A stretch of 6,313 nt of DNA from assembly GCA_017411235.1 (NCBI GenBank), contig JAFPMR010000076.1:1-6313 (forward strand). The letters are read 5' to 3'. The notes below the pieces were generated by a model, which saw only the letters and a list, made by a program, of their open reading frames with translations, was not told the DNA's origin and did not search any database. The position numbers and the translations under genes are program-made. This document shows, in pieces, positions 1 through 6,047 of this stretch. How positions within the stretch are numbered: position 1 is the first letter of the stretch; the number at the start of each line of letters is the position of its first letter. This DNA comes from Bacilli bacterium. Lineage in GTDB: Bacteria; Bacillota_I; Bacilli_A; RF39; UBA660.

Positions 1-7
1 AATATGT

Positions 8-13
8 TATTAT
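8..13 (+). promoter_or_regulatory. Possible -10 element of the tRNA-Ala promoter
   Basis: TATTAT matches the sigma-A type -10 consensus at 5 of 6 positions and ends 12 bases before the tRNA 5' end, a plausible distance for a short 5' leader later removed by RNase P. The matching -35 element would lie outside the window. The same bases sit in an A/T-rich inverted repeat (4-9 with 14-19), so chance is a real alternative. Confidence 0.25.
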
Positions 14-25
14 TAACATGTTCCT

Positions 26-102
26 GGGGAATTAGCTCAGCTGGCTAGAGCACCTGCCCTGCACGCAGGGGGTCGCGGGTTCGAATCCCACATTCTCCAC
101 CA
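26..102 (+). tRNA. tRNA-Ala (anticodon TGC), atypical
   Basis: The cloverleaf can be folded by hand. The acceptor stem 26-32 pairs with 92-98, the D stem 35-38 with 48-51, the anticodon stem 53-57 with 65-69 and the T stem 75-79 with 87-91. The T loop is TTCGAAT, and CCA is encoded at 100-102. The third acceptor pair is G28:T96, which is the G3:U70 identity element recognised by alanyl-tRNA synthetase, and the discriminator is A99. The anticodon at 60-62 is TGC, reading GCN alanine codons. Two features are abnormal. Position 33 (base 59) is C rather than the near-universal U, and the T stem has a C76/A90 mismatch. The bases 57-61 can also pair with 66-70 in a competing hairpin. The isotype is secure, but whether the tRNA is fully functional is not. 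It has its own terminator and converges on the next gene. Confidence 0.9.
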
Positions 103-114
103 AGTTAAAAATTC

Positions 115-138
115 CAAACTCGTTGAGTTTGTTTTTTT
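115..138 (+). terminator. Intrinsic terminator of tRNA-Ala
   Basis: A 7-bp stem CAAACTC/GAGTTTG (115-121 with 125-131) closes a 3-nt loop and is followed directly by seven T (132-138). It begins 12 bases after the encoded CCA, so it is well placed to end the tRNA transcript before the convergent gene. Confidence 0.85.
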
Positions 139-142
139 ATGT

Positions 143-170
143 AAAAAAGTACCAAAATGGTACTTTTTTT
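143..170 (-). terminator. Terminator of the 202-aa protein gene, bidirectional in shape
   Basis: AGTACCA (148-154) pairs with TGGTACT (158-164) around an AAA loop. Runs of A and T flank the stem on both sides, so it can work in either direction. Read on the - strand, the stem is followed by a T run corresponding to 143-148. The stop codon of the 202-aa gene (169-171) lies in the flanking A-tract. Confidence 0.8.
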
Positions 171-777
171 ATTTAAAAAAATAGTGTCTATCTTTAATTA
201 AGACTTTGGATTTTATTTCTTGGATTTCTTCTTCAGCTTCACGATCTAAGTCGTCATTATCAAGGAAACGATAATCGAGAGTTTTATATTCTCCTTTATG
301 ATAATCATAGAATACTCTATTTTCTACAGCGATATTCCAATCCATTAAGTAATAATTATAAAATCTAACATGTGGTTCTGCTGCTGTTGTTGTAATAACG
401 TCATGAACTAATCTTTCAACTTTATCAAAAGCTAGGACGTATACTAGGAAATCTACACAACGATCTTTTTGACTTTTGCCATAATGTTCTAACCACCATT
501 TGTATTTGGCAAGTTGACTTTTAGTAAGTTTGCTAGAACGGAAGATATCAATTCCTTCTTTGGCAGCTAAGGCTTCTTTTTCAGCAACATAATCTTTTAA
601 TAATGGTGCTGGTGGTCCAATTACGGCACCAGTATAGAAATTGAAATCATGGCCATTACAGTATTCTTCAGCAAATTCTTGATGCTTATTATCTTGTAAA
701 CGAAGAATCTTACCATCAGGTGTAATAAATGCTCCACCAATGGCTAAATCTGCATGATATGGAATAACTACGCTCAT
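169..777 (-). CDS. Hypothetical protein, 202 aa, family not recognised
   Basis: I do not recognise this protein. It is a soluble-looking sequence with no signal peptide or membrane segment. The N-terminal stretch (residues 1-30) contains PYHADLAIGGAFITPDGKIL, which reads like a strand-turn-strand segment. A proline-rich piece (GPPAP, 54-58) follows, then a lysine-rich helical part with a KWW motif (93-95). The region from about 139 to 171 is rich in tyrosine, phenylalanine and tryptophan, and residues 172-190 are strongly acidic before a basic, aromatic end. The ATG is preceded by GGAG at 789-792 with an 11-nt spacer, longer than ideal, but no better in-frame start is visible. A promoter (802-829) just after the apt terminator and a terminator at its own stop suggest a single-gene transcript. 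Codon use is A/T-rich like its neighbours, with no sign of recent transfer. Neighbouring genes give no firm hint of function. Confidence 0.8.
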   Translation of the reverse strand: MSVVIPYHADLAIGGAFITPDGKILRLQDNKHQEFAEEYCNGHDFNFYTGAVIGPPAPLLKDYVAEKEALAAKEGIDIFRSSKLTKSQLAKYKWWLEHYGKSQKDRCVDFLVYVLAFDKVERLVHDVITTTAAEPHVRFYNYYLMDWNIAVENRVFYDYHKGEYKTLDYRFLDNDDLDREAEEEIQEIKSKVLIKDRHYFFK

Positions 778-801
778 AGTTTTATCATCTCCAAGAGCAC
801 T

Positions 802-829
802 ATTTTACTCTCTTTTTTAGGAAAGTAAA
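802..829 (-). promoter_or_regulatory. Predicted sigma-A promoter of the 202-aa protein gene
   Basis: On the - strand, TTTACT (824-829, 4 of 6 match to TTGACA) is followed after 16 bases by TAAAAT (802-807, 5 of 6 match to TATAAT). It lies between the apt terminator and the gene start. Transcription would begin near 796-798, giving a leader of about 20 nt with the ribosome site almost at the 5' end. Confidence 0.5.
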
Positions 830-831
830 TA

Positions 832-859
832 AAAAAGTAGATAAATAAATCTACTTTTT
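832..859 (-). terminator. Terminator of apt
   Basis: An 11-bp A/T-flanked stem (832-842 with 849-859, core GTAGAT/ATCTAC) closes a 6-nt loop. On the - strand it ends in a T run corresponding to 831-836. The apt stop codon (858-860) overlaps the first bases of the stem. The G+C content of the stem is low, so efficiency is uncertain. Confidence 0.75.
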
Positions 860-1397
860 AACTTTCATTAACATCGATGATTGAGAACAATTCTTTATTG
901 TCATTTAATTCAACAATGTTAAGTACTACGCCTTCGCCAGCTACAGTGCCACCAAGGTCTTCTAAAGCTTTTTTTATAGCTTTTAAAGTATTTCCTGTAG
1001 CGTAAATATCATCAATAATATAGAATGTTTTTCCTTTATATTTATCTTTTACTAGTTTAGGTAATTCAAGAGTGTCTTTACCATATTCTTTTTCATAATC
1101 GAAACTAGCTGCAACTGTTGATGGAGGTAGTTTGCCTTTTTTTCTAACTGGTACTAAACCAACTTTTAGATCTGTTGCAATAGCAGAACCAAACAAGAAA
1201 CCTCTAGCTTCTGGAGCGACGATGTAATCAACGTTTAATGGTTTAATATGTTTAACAAATAGTTTTGTTATTTCAAGTAAAGCATCTTGTTGAATGATTA
1301 ACGGATTAATATCGATAAATTCGATTCCTGGTGTTGGGAAATCATGTTCTGTACGTAAGTTTAAATCGCTTTTAAGTCTGTTTCTAAGTATTTTCAT
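858..1397 (-). CDS. apt: Adenine phosphoribosyltransferase (APRT)
   Basis: APRT joins adenine to PRPP, making AMP and pyrophosphate, in cytoplasmic purine salvage. The 179-aa length is close to the roughly 170 aa usual for bacterial APRT. Family signatures appear in order: FPTPGIEFIDINPL (20-33) for the family's N-terminal F-P-x-P-G-I-x-F-x-D-I motif, EARGF (63-67), VRKKGKLP (84-91), the catalytic flexible loop with EYGKDTLEL (104-112), and the PRPP-binding loop IIDDIYATGNT (127-137), where D129 and D130 contact the ribose. The loop has N136 where APRTs usually have G, a change tolerated in related phosphoribosyltransferases. The N-terminus (MKILRNRLKSDLNL) and the end after residue 155 are less typical. 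The ATG follows GAGG (1404-1407) at 6 nt. The gene has its own promoter and terminator and does not sit beside relA or recJ, as it often does in Bacillota. Confidence 0.93.
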   Translation of the reverse strand: MKILRNRLKSDLNLRTEHDFPTPGIEFIDINPLIIQQDALLEITKLFVKHIKPLNVDYIVAPEARGFLFGSAIATDLKVGLVPVRKKGKLPPSTVAASFDYEKEYGKDTLELPKLVKDKYKGKTFYIIDDIYATGNTLKAIKKALEDLGGTVAGEGVVLNIVELNDNKELFSIIDVNES

Positions 1398-1418
1398 AAG
1401 TTACCTCTTTCTACCTAA

Positions 1419-1427
1419 ATTATAGCA
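1419..1427 (-). promoter_or_regulatory. Extended -10 promoter of apt
   Basis: The - strand carries a perfect TATAAT (1419-1424) preceded by TGC (1425-1427), the extended -10 motif TGnTATAAT. No good -35 stands at 17 bases; the best nearby is TTACCA with a 19-base spacer. Extended -10 promoters can work without one. Transcription would start near 1412, leaving a leader of about 15 nt. Confidence 0.65.
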
Positions 1428-1434
1428 TCATAAG

Positions 1435-1462
1435 TTGCTTTTTTGGTAAAAATATATATAAT
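1435..1462 (+). promoter_or_regulatory. Predicted promoter of the 264-aa protein gene
   Basis: A perfect TATAAT (1457-1462) lies 16 bases after TTGCTT (1435-1440, 3 of 6 match to TTGACA). Transcription would begin near 1469-1470, about 15 nt before the ATG. This element is divergent from the apt promoter, and the two polymerase footprints would overlap. The surrounding A/T-rich repeat makes the -10 match somewhat less decisive. Confidence 0.55.
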
Positions 1463-1472
1463 ATATAGCACT

Positions 1473-1479
1473 GGGGGAA
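1473..1479 (+). promoter_or_regulatory. Ribosome binding site that fixes the start of the 264-aa protein
   Basis: GGGGGAA stands 5 bases before ATG 1485 and can pair with the 16S anti-Shine-Dalgarno sequence using G:U pairs. It supports ATG 1485 over the in-frame TTG at 1443, which lies upstream of the predicted -10 and so would not be transcribed from it. Confidence 0.65.
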
Positions 1480-1484
1480 TTAAT

Positions 1485-2279
1485 ATGATTAGAATGGATG
1501 CTAGACATGAAAAAGTTGCTGAAGAATTAATAGCAATGATTAAAACAGGACCTAGTAAGGTTAGAAAGATTACTCTATATGGAATGGGTAGATATTTTAA
1601 AGCACTTAAGACTTTTGGACCTGGAAGTCCAGTTGCTAAAGAAGCTTTAAAATCAATTAAAGAGATGTTGAAAATTCAACGTATAGAAGAAAAATTATTA
1701 CTATTTATTCTAGATAATTTAGAATCATTTAATATTAGTGCTACTGAAGAAGCTGTATTAAGATTATATAAATTAAATGAAAATACATATATTACTTATA
1801 ATGGTATTCTTGATAGAATTAATGAAGCTTGTATTGAGAAAGACCAGAATAAACAATTAAGACCTGAACAAGGTGTTAGTTCTCTATTAACTAATAATAG
1901 ATATAAAACAATGGTTTTAGGTTTAACAAATACATTTGAAGATATTAAACCTTATTTACCATATGAAGAAGAATTCTGGGAATATATTAAACCTAAAGTT
2001 AGATTCCTTGAAACTAATGGTGAAGGCGCTAGACATGAATGTGGGTTCAGACTTATTCATGATGAAAATAATAAATTATGTGACATTCCTATTATTGTCG
2101 TTCCAAAAGTTGTTGATTATGAAACAGCAATGGAAGCTATTAGATTGTATAAGAGAGCACATTATTTATATACTTGCCTTGGAAAAGACATGAAAGAAAT
2201 CCAAGCAACAAATGCTAATGAAGAACAAATGCAATATAGAGAAAACATTGAGAGAGAAGCTAATAGAAGATTTAGATAA
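1485..2279 (+). CDS. Hypothetical protein, 264 aa, family not recognised
   Basis: I do not recognise this protein. With the chosen ATG it is 264 aa, highly charged, and without a signal peptide or membrane segment, so probably cytoplasmic. The first 95 residues look almost wholly helical, with a glycine-rich turn GMGRYFKALKTFGPGSP at 33-49 and a leucine-rich helix near 68-80. Residues 125-160 hold a RPEQGVSSLL segment and a TNTFEDIKPYLPY stretch. A probable alpha/beta part follows, with HECGFRLIHDE (184-194) and the hydrophobic strand IPIIVVPKVV (201-210). The end (233-264) is a very polar, glutamate- and arginine-rich tail that could form a helix. It is the only + strand protein gene in the window, divergent from apt and convergent with rpoC, with its own promoter, ribosome site and terminator. 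Arginine is encoded mostly by AGA. Codon use looks native. No function can be assigned. Confidence 0.82.
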   Translation: MIRMDARHEKVAEELIAMIKTGPSKVRKITLYGMGRYFKALKTFGPGSPVAKEALKSIKEMLKIQRIEEKLLLFILDNLESFNISATEEAVLRLYKLNENTYITYNGILDRINEACIEKDQNKQLRPEQGVSSLLTNNRYKTMVLGLTNTFEDIKPYLPYEEEFWEYIKPKVRFLETNGEGARHECGFRLIHDENNKLCDIPIIVVPKVVDYETAMEAIRLYKRAHYLYTCLGKDMKEIQATNANEEQMQYRENIEREANRRFR

Positions 2280-2298
2280 GCATTGCTTATCTTTTTTT
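2274..2298 (+). terminator. Terminator of the 264-aa protein gene
   Basis: AGATAAGC (2274-2281) pairs with GCTTATCT (2285-2292) around a 3-nt loop, followed by a T run 2292-2298. The TAA stop (2277-2279) is inside the 5' arm, so a ribosome finishing translation would cover part of the hairpin. Confidence 0.8.
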
Positions 2299-2306
2299 AT
2301 GCAATT

Positions 2307-2334
2307 AAAAAAGGTAGATTACTCTACCTTTTTT
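2307..2334 (-). terminator. Terminator of the rpoB-rpoC transcript
   Basis: A 12-bp stem (2307-2318 with 2323-2334, core GGTAGA/TCTACC) closes a 4-nt loop, with A and T runs on both sides. On the - strand it begins at the last base of the rpoC stop and ends in six T. No further gene follows rpoC on this strand before the convergent gene, so this is the likely end of the operon. Confidence 0.85.
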
Positions 2335-5300
2335 TATTCACTTAACTGTTCTGCTAATTCAGATTCAACTGTATTTTCAATTATTTCAGTTTCTTCTCTG
2401 ATTTCATTGTCATCGATAAGTTGTTCTTCAAGGAATTCACTTGGTTCATCACTCATGAATTCTTTTTCAAGAATCATTTCGATATTTGAATATTGTCTAG
2501 CACCAGTACCAGCAGGTATTAGTTTACCTATAACAACGTTTTCTTTTAATCCTCTTAATTCATCAACTTTACCTTTAATAGATGCATCAGTAAGAACTCT
2601 TGTAGTTTCTTGGAATGATGCAGCTGATAACCATGAATCAGTTTCTAGAGAAGACTTAGTAATACCTAACATGATTGGACGACCTGTTGCAGGAACTCCA
2701 CCATTTAAGATTACTGGTTTATTAGCAGCATTGAAGTCATGAACAGATACTGTTAATCCTTCTACTAAGTCAGTGTCTCCACCGTCAACTATCTTCATCT
2801 TAGAAATCATTCTTCTTACAATTACTTCGATGTGTTTATCAGAGATATCAACACCTTGTGATTTGTAAACTTTTTGAATTTCTTTTAAGATGTAGCTTTC
2901 TGCAGTGATTGGGTCAGTTACAGCAAGTAATTCTTTTGGACTTACTGATCCTTCAGTAAGTTGTTCACCTGCTACAACTTCTTGACCAATTTCTACACGA
3001 ACTTTAGCATTGTATAGAGTTGTATGTTCACGAGATTCAACGTCATTCTTAACAACAATCTTGTGTTTTCCATTAGCAGCTTCAATAGATTCTACAACAC
3101 CTGAGATTTCAGAAATTGTAGCTTTTGCTTTTGGAGTACGTGCTTCGAATAATTCTTCAACACGTGGAAGACCTTGAGTGATATCGGCGTCACCACCATG
3201 CGCAACACCACCAGAGTGGAATGTACGCATTGTTAATTGTGTACCTGGTTCACCAATTGATTGAGCAGCCATAACACCAACAGCTTCACCTGTTTCAACA
3301 AGGTTACCTGTTGCTAAGTTACGTCCGTAACATTTTTGGCAAACACCATATTGACTCTTACATGTTAGAGCTGAACGAATTTCAACTTTCTTGATTCCAG
3401 CTTTAACGATCTTCTTAGCTATATTTTCATTGATCATTTCGTTACGATCAACGATAACTTCTTTAGTTTCTGGATTGATTACTTTTGTTGCAGTATATCT
3501 ACCAACGATACGATCTTCTAGAGATTCGATAACGTTTCCAACTTTTTCATCAATGAAGTCTGAAACTTCTATACCTGAAATTGCACCACAATCTTCTTCT
3601 TTAACAATGATATCTTGAGCAACGTCTACTAAACGACGAGTCATGTAACCAGAGTCAGCTGTACGTAAGGCTGTATCGGCAGATCCTTTACGAGCACCGT
3701 GTGTACTTAAGAAGAATTCTGATACGTTTAATCCTGAAATGAAGTTTGATTTAATTGGGATTTCAACTGGTTGACCATTTGGTTTTGCCATTAATCCACG
3801 CATACCAGCAAGTTGTGTGAAGTTTCCAGCATTACCACGGGCTCCAGAGTTCATCATCATGAAGATAGGATTATGATGGTCGCCACCAGAAATACCTTTT
3901 AATTCTTCCTCAACGTCATCTTTTGTATTATTCCATACTTGAATTACGTTGTTGAATCTTTCTTCTTCAGTTATTAAACCTCTTTGGAATTGTTTGTTGA
4001 TCTTATCAACTTTTTCTTGTGCTTCATTAATCTTATCATCTTTATCTTTAGCTTCTACGATATCGAATGCTGATACTGTAATACCAGCGATTGTAGAATA
4101 TTTGAAACCTAAATCTTTTAAGTCGTCTAGGAATGCTGATGTTTCAGTAGTCTTATAACGTTTAAAGATTTGAGCAATCATTTGAGATAAGTTCTTTTTG
4201 ATAAATGGAGCAACTGGTTCCATTTTAGCAATTTCTTCTTTAATATTACTTCCCATTGGTAAGAAGAACTTACTTGGAGTAATATTTTCAATATTTTCTT
4301 TACTTGCTTCATTAATATATGGGAATGAATCTGGTAGGATTTCATTGAATATTAATTTACCAGCAGTAGTTACTAGATATTTACCTTTTTGTTCATCAGT
4401 AAAGATCTTGTATTTGAATGAGTTTACTGGAACAGCAATTCTTGTATGAAGAGTAATTTCTCTTCTTTCATAAGCCATAATAGCTTCATTACTATTCTTA
4501 TAAACTTTACCTTCGTTTGGTTCTCCAGGTTCTTCAATAGATAGATAGTAGTTACCTAATACCATATCTTGTGATGGAGTAACGATTGGTTTTCCAGATT
4601 TTGGATCTAGAATATTTTGTGCACCAAGCATTAATAATCTAGCTTCAGCTTTTGCTTCTTCAGATAGTGGTACATGGACAGCCATTTGGTCACCATCGAA
4701 GTCAGCGTTGAATCCTGTACAAACTAATGGGTGTAGTCTTATAGCTTTACCACCAACTAGTTTTGGTTCGAATGCTTGAATACCTAATCTATGAAGTGTT
4801 GGAGCACGGTTTAGTAATACTGGATGTTCAGTAATACAATCTTCAACGATATCCCAAACAGCTTCATCTCTTTGTTCTATTAATTTTTTAGCTCCCTTAA
4901 TATTATGGGCTAATCCTCTTTCTACTAAACCATGAATTACATGTGGTTTGAATAGTTCAAGAGCCATTTCTTTAGGAATACCACATTGATACATCTTTAA
5001 GTTTGGTCCTACACAAATAACTGAACGACCTGAGTAGTCAACACGTTTTCCTAATAAGTTTTGACGGAAACGTCCTTGTTTTCCTTTTAACATACTTGAT
5101 AAAGATTTTAAAGGTCTATTTCCAGCAGCTGTAATACTTCTTCCACGACGACCATTATCGAATAATGAGTCTACTGCTTCTTGAAGCATACGTTTTTCGT
5201 TTTGAACAATAATTGTTGGAGCACCTAACTCTAATAATTTTTTAAGACGATTATTTCTATTGATAATTCTTCTATATAAATCATTTAAGTCAGATGTAGC

Positions 5301-6047
5301 AAAACGACCACCGTCTAATTGAATCATAGGACGAATATCAGGTGGAATAACTGGTAGAGCTTCAAGAATCATCCATTCAGGTTTATTACCTGATTCTTGG
5401 AATGCTACTAAGCAGTCTAGACGTTTTACTAAACGAATACGTTTTTGACCATTAGTGTTTTCAAGTTCAGCTCTTAAGTCTTCTACTTCTTTATCTACGT
5501 CAACTTGTTTTAATAATTTTTGAATTGCTTCAGCACCCATTCCAACTTCGAATGTGTTGCCATATTTTTCATAATATGCACGATATTCTTTGTCAGATAA
5601 TGTTTGCTTTTTCTCCAATGGAGCTTGTCCTGGATCAATTACTACATAACTTACGAAATATAGTACTTCTTCTAGATCACGTGGTGACATGTCTAGAACT
5701 AGACCCATTTTTGATGGAACTCCTTTAAAGAACCAGATGTGTGAACATGGAGAAGCTAGTTCGATGTGACCCATACGTTCACGTCTTACTTTTGATGAAG
5801 TAACTTCTACTCCACATCTATCACAAATAACATTTTTATATCTTAATCTTTTGTACTTACCACAAGAACATTCATAATCTTTAGTAGGTCCAAAGATCTT
5901 TTCACAGAATAAACCGTCACGTTCTGGTTTTAAAGTACGATAGTTGATTGTTTCTGGTTTTTTAACTTCACCAAAAGACCAACTTCTAATTTGTTCAGGA
6001 GATGCAATTCCTATTTTGATACCTTTAAAGCTATTAGCATCTATCAT
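2334..6047 (-). CDS. rpoC: DNA-directed RNA polymerase beta' subunit
   Basis: This is the complete 1237-aa beta' subunit, which forms the active centre of RNA polymerase with beta. The N-terminal zinc-binding domain has C60, C62, C75 and C78. The catalytic loop NADFDGD (447-453) supplies the three aspartates (D449, D451, D453) that hold the active-site magnesium. The F-loop region is [17 protein letters not shown] (735-751), the bridge helix lies around 772-807 ([19 protein letters not shown]), and the trigger loop starts at LTMRTFH (938-944). The second zinc site is C820, C896, C903 and C906. The large proteobacterial trigger-loop insert is absent, as expected in Bacillota. It is about 40 residues longer than Bacillus RpoC, mostly from an acidic C-terminal tail: 1200-1237 has 16 D/E and one R. 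The ATG overlaps the rpoB stop and follows a perfect AGGAGG. All tryptophans are encoded by TGG. Confidence 0.99.
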   Translation of the reverse strand: MIDANSFKGIKIGIASPEQIRSWSFGEVKKPETINYRTLKPERDGLFCEKIFGPTKDYECSCGKYKRLRYKNVICDRCGVEVTSSKVRRERMGHIELASPCSHIWFFKGVPSKMGLVLDMSPRDLEEVLYFVSYVVIDPGQAPLEKKQTLSDKEYRAYYEKYGNTFEVGMGAEAIQKLLKQVDVDKEVEDLRAELENTNGQKRIRLVKRLDCLVAFQESGNKPEWMILEALPVIPPDIRPMIQLDGGRFATSDLNDLYRRIINRNNRLKKLLELGAPTIIVQNEKRMLQEAVDSLFDNGRRGRSITAAGNRPLKSLSSMLKGKQGRFRQNLLGKRVDYSGRSVICVGPNLKMYQCGIPKEMALELFKPHVIHGLVERGLAHNIKGAKKLIEQRDEAVWDIVEDCITEHPVLLNRAPTLHRLGIQAFEPKLVGGKAIRLHPLVCTGFNADFDGDQMAVHVPLSEEAKAEARLLMLGAQNILDPKSGKPIVTPSQDMVLGNYYLSIEEPGEPNEGKVYKNSNEAIMAYERREITLHTRIAVPVNSFKYKIFTDEQKGKYLVTTAGKLIFNEILPDSFPYINEASKENIENITPSKFFLPMGSNIKEEIAKMEPVAPFIKKNLSQMIAQIFKRYKTTETSAFLDDLKDLGFKYSTIAGITVSAFDIVEAKDKDDKINEAQEKVDKINKQFQRGLITEEERFNNVIQVWNNTKDDVEEELKGISGGDHHNPIFMMMNSGARGNAGNFTQLAGMRGLMAKPNGQPVEIPIKSNFISGLNVSEFFLSTHGARKGSADTALRTADSGYMTRRLVDVAQDIIVKEEDCGAISGIEVSDFIDEKVGNVIESLEDRIVGRYTATKVINPETKEVIVDRNEMINENIAKKIVKAGIKKVEIRSALTCKSQYGVCQKCYGRNLATGNLVETGEAVGVMAAQSIGEPGTQLTMRTFHSGGVAHGGDADITQGLPRVEELFEARTPKAKATISEISGVVESIEAANGKHKIVVKNDVESREHTTLYNAKVRVEIGQEVVAGEQLTEGSVSPKELLAVTDPITAESYILKEIQKVYKSQGVDISDKHIEVIVRRMISKMKIVDGGDTDLVEGLTVSVHDFNAANKPVILNGGVPATGRPIMLGITKSSLETDSWLSAASFQETTRVLTDASIKGKVDELRGLKENVVIGKLIPAGTGARQYSNIEMILEKEFMSDEPSEFLEEQLIDDNEIREETEIIENTVESELAEQLSE

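Noticed and set aside
4..19. Inverted repeat ATGTTA/TAACAT as a terminator of an upstream gene
   Set aside because: The stem is only 6 bp, nearly all A/T, and has no T run after it; it could be chance in this base composition.
26..171. tRNA 3' end as an attachment site for an integrated element
   Set aside because: No integrase, repeat of the tRNA 3' end or foreign-looking gene is visible nearby; the flanking sequence is simply two terminators.
1443..1484. Upstream in-frame TTG start that would lengthen the + strand protein to 278 aa
   Set aside because: The extra segment contains the predicted -10 element and the ribosome site of ATG 1485, so it would not be on the transcript.
1936..2193. 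Open frame of 85 codons inside the 264-aa gene
   Set aside because: It is an out-of-frame shadow with low-complexity composition and no convincing ribosome site.
2212..2742. Open frame of 176 codons on the + strand crossing into the end of rpoC
   Set aside because: It runs through two terminators and then antisense to rpoC; its serine-rich product is the typical shadow of an A/T-rich gene.
3391..5728. Several + strand open frames of 67-83 codons opposite rpoC
   Set aside because: They are antisense to a strongly conserved gene and show serine/leucine/isoleucine-rich shadow composition.
6041..6046. Mycoplasma-type code with TGA as tryptophan, making the rpoB stop a sense codon
   Set aside because: The tryptophan codons checked are TGG and no in-frame TGA occurs in the complete genes. 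Even under that code, the next codon TAG would end rpoB.
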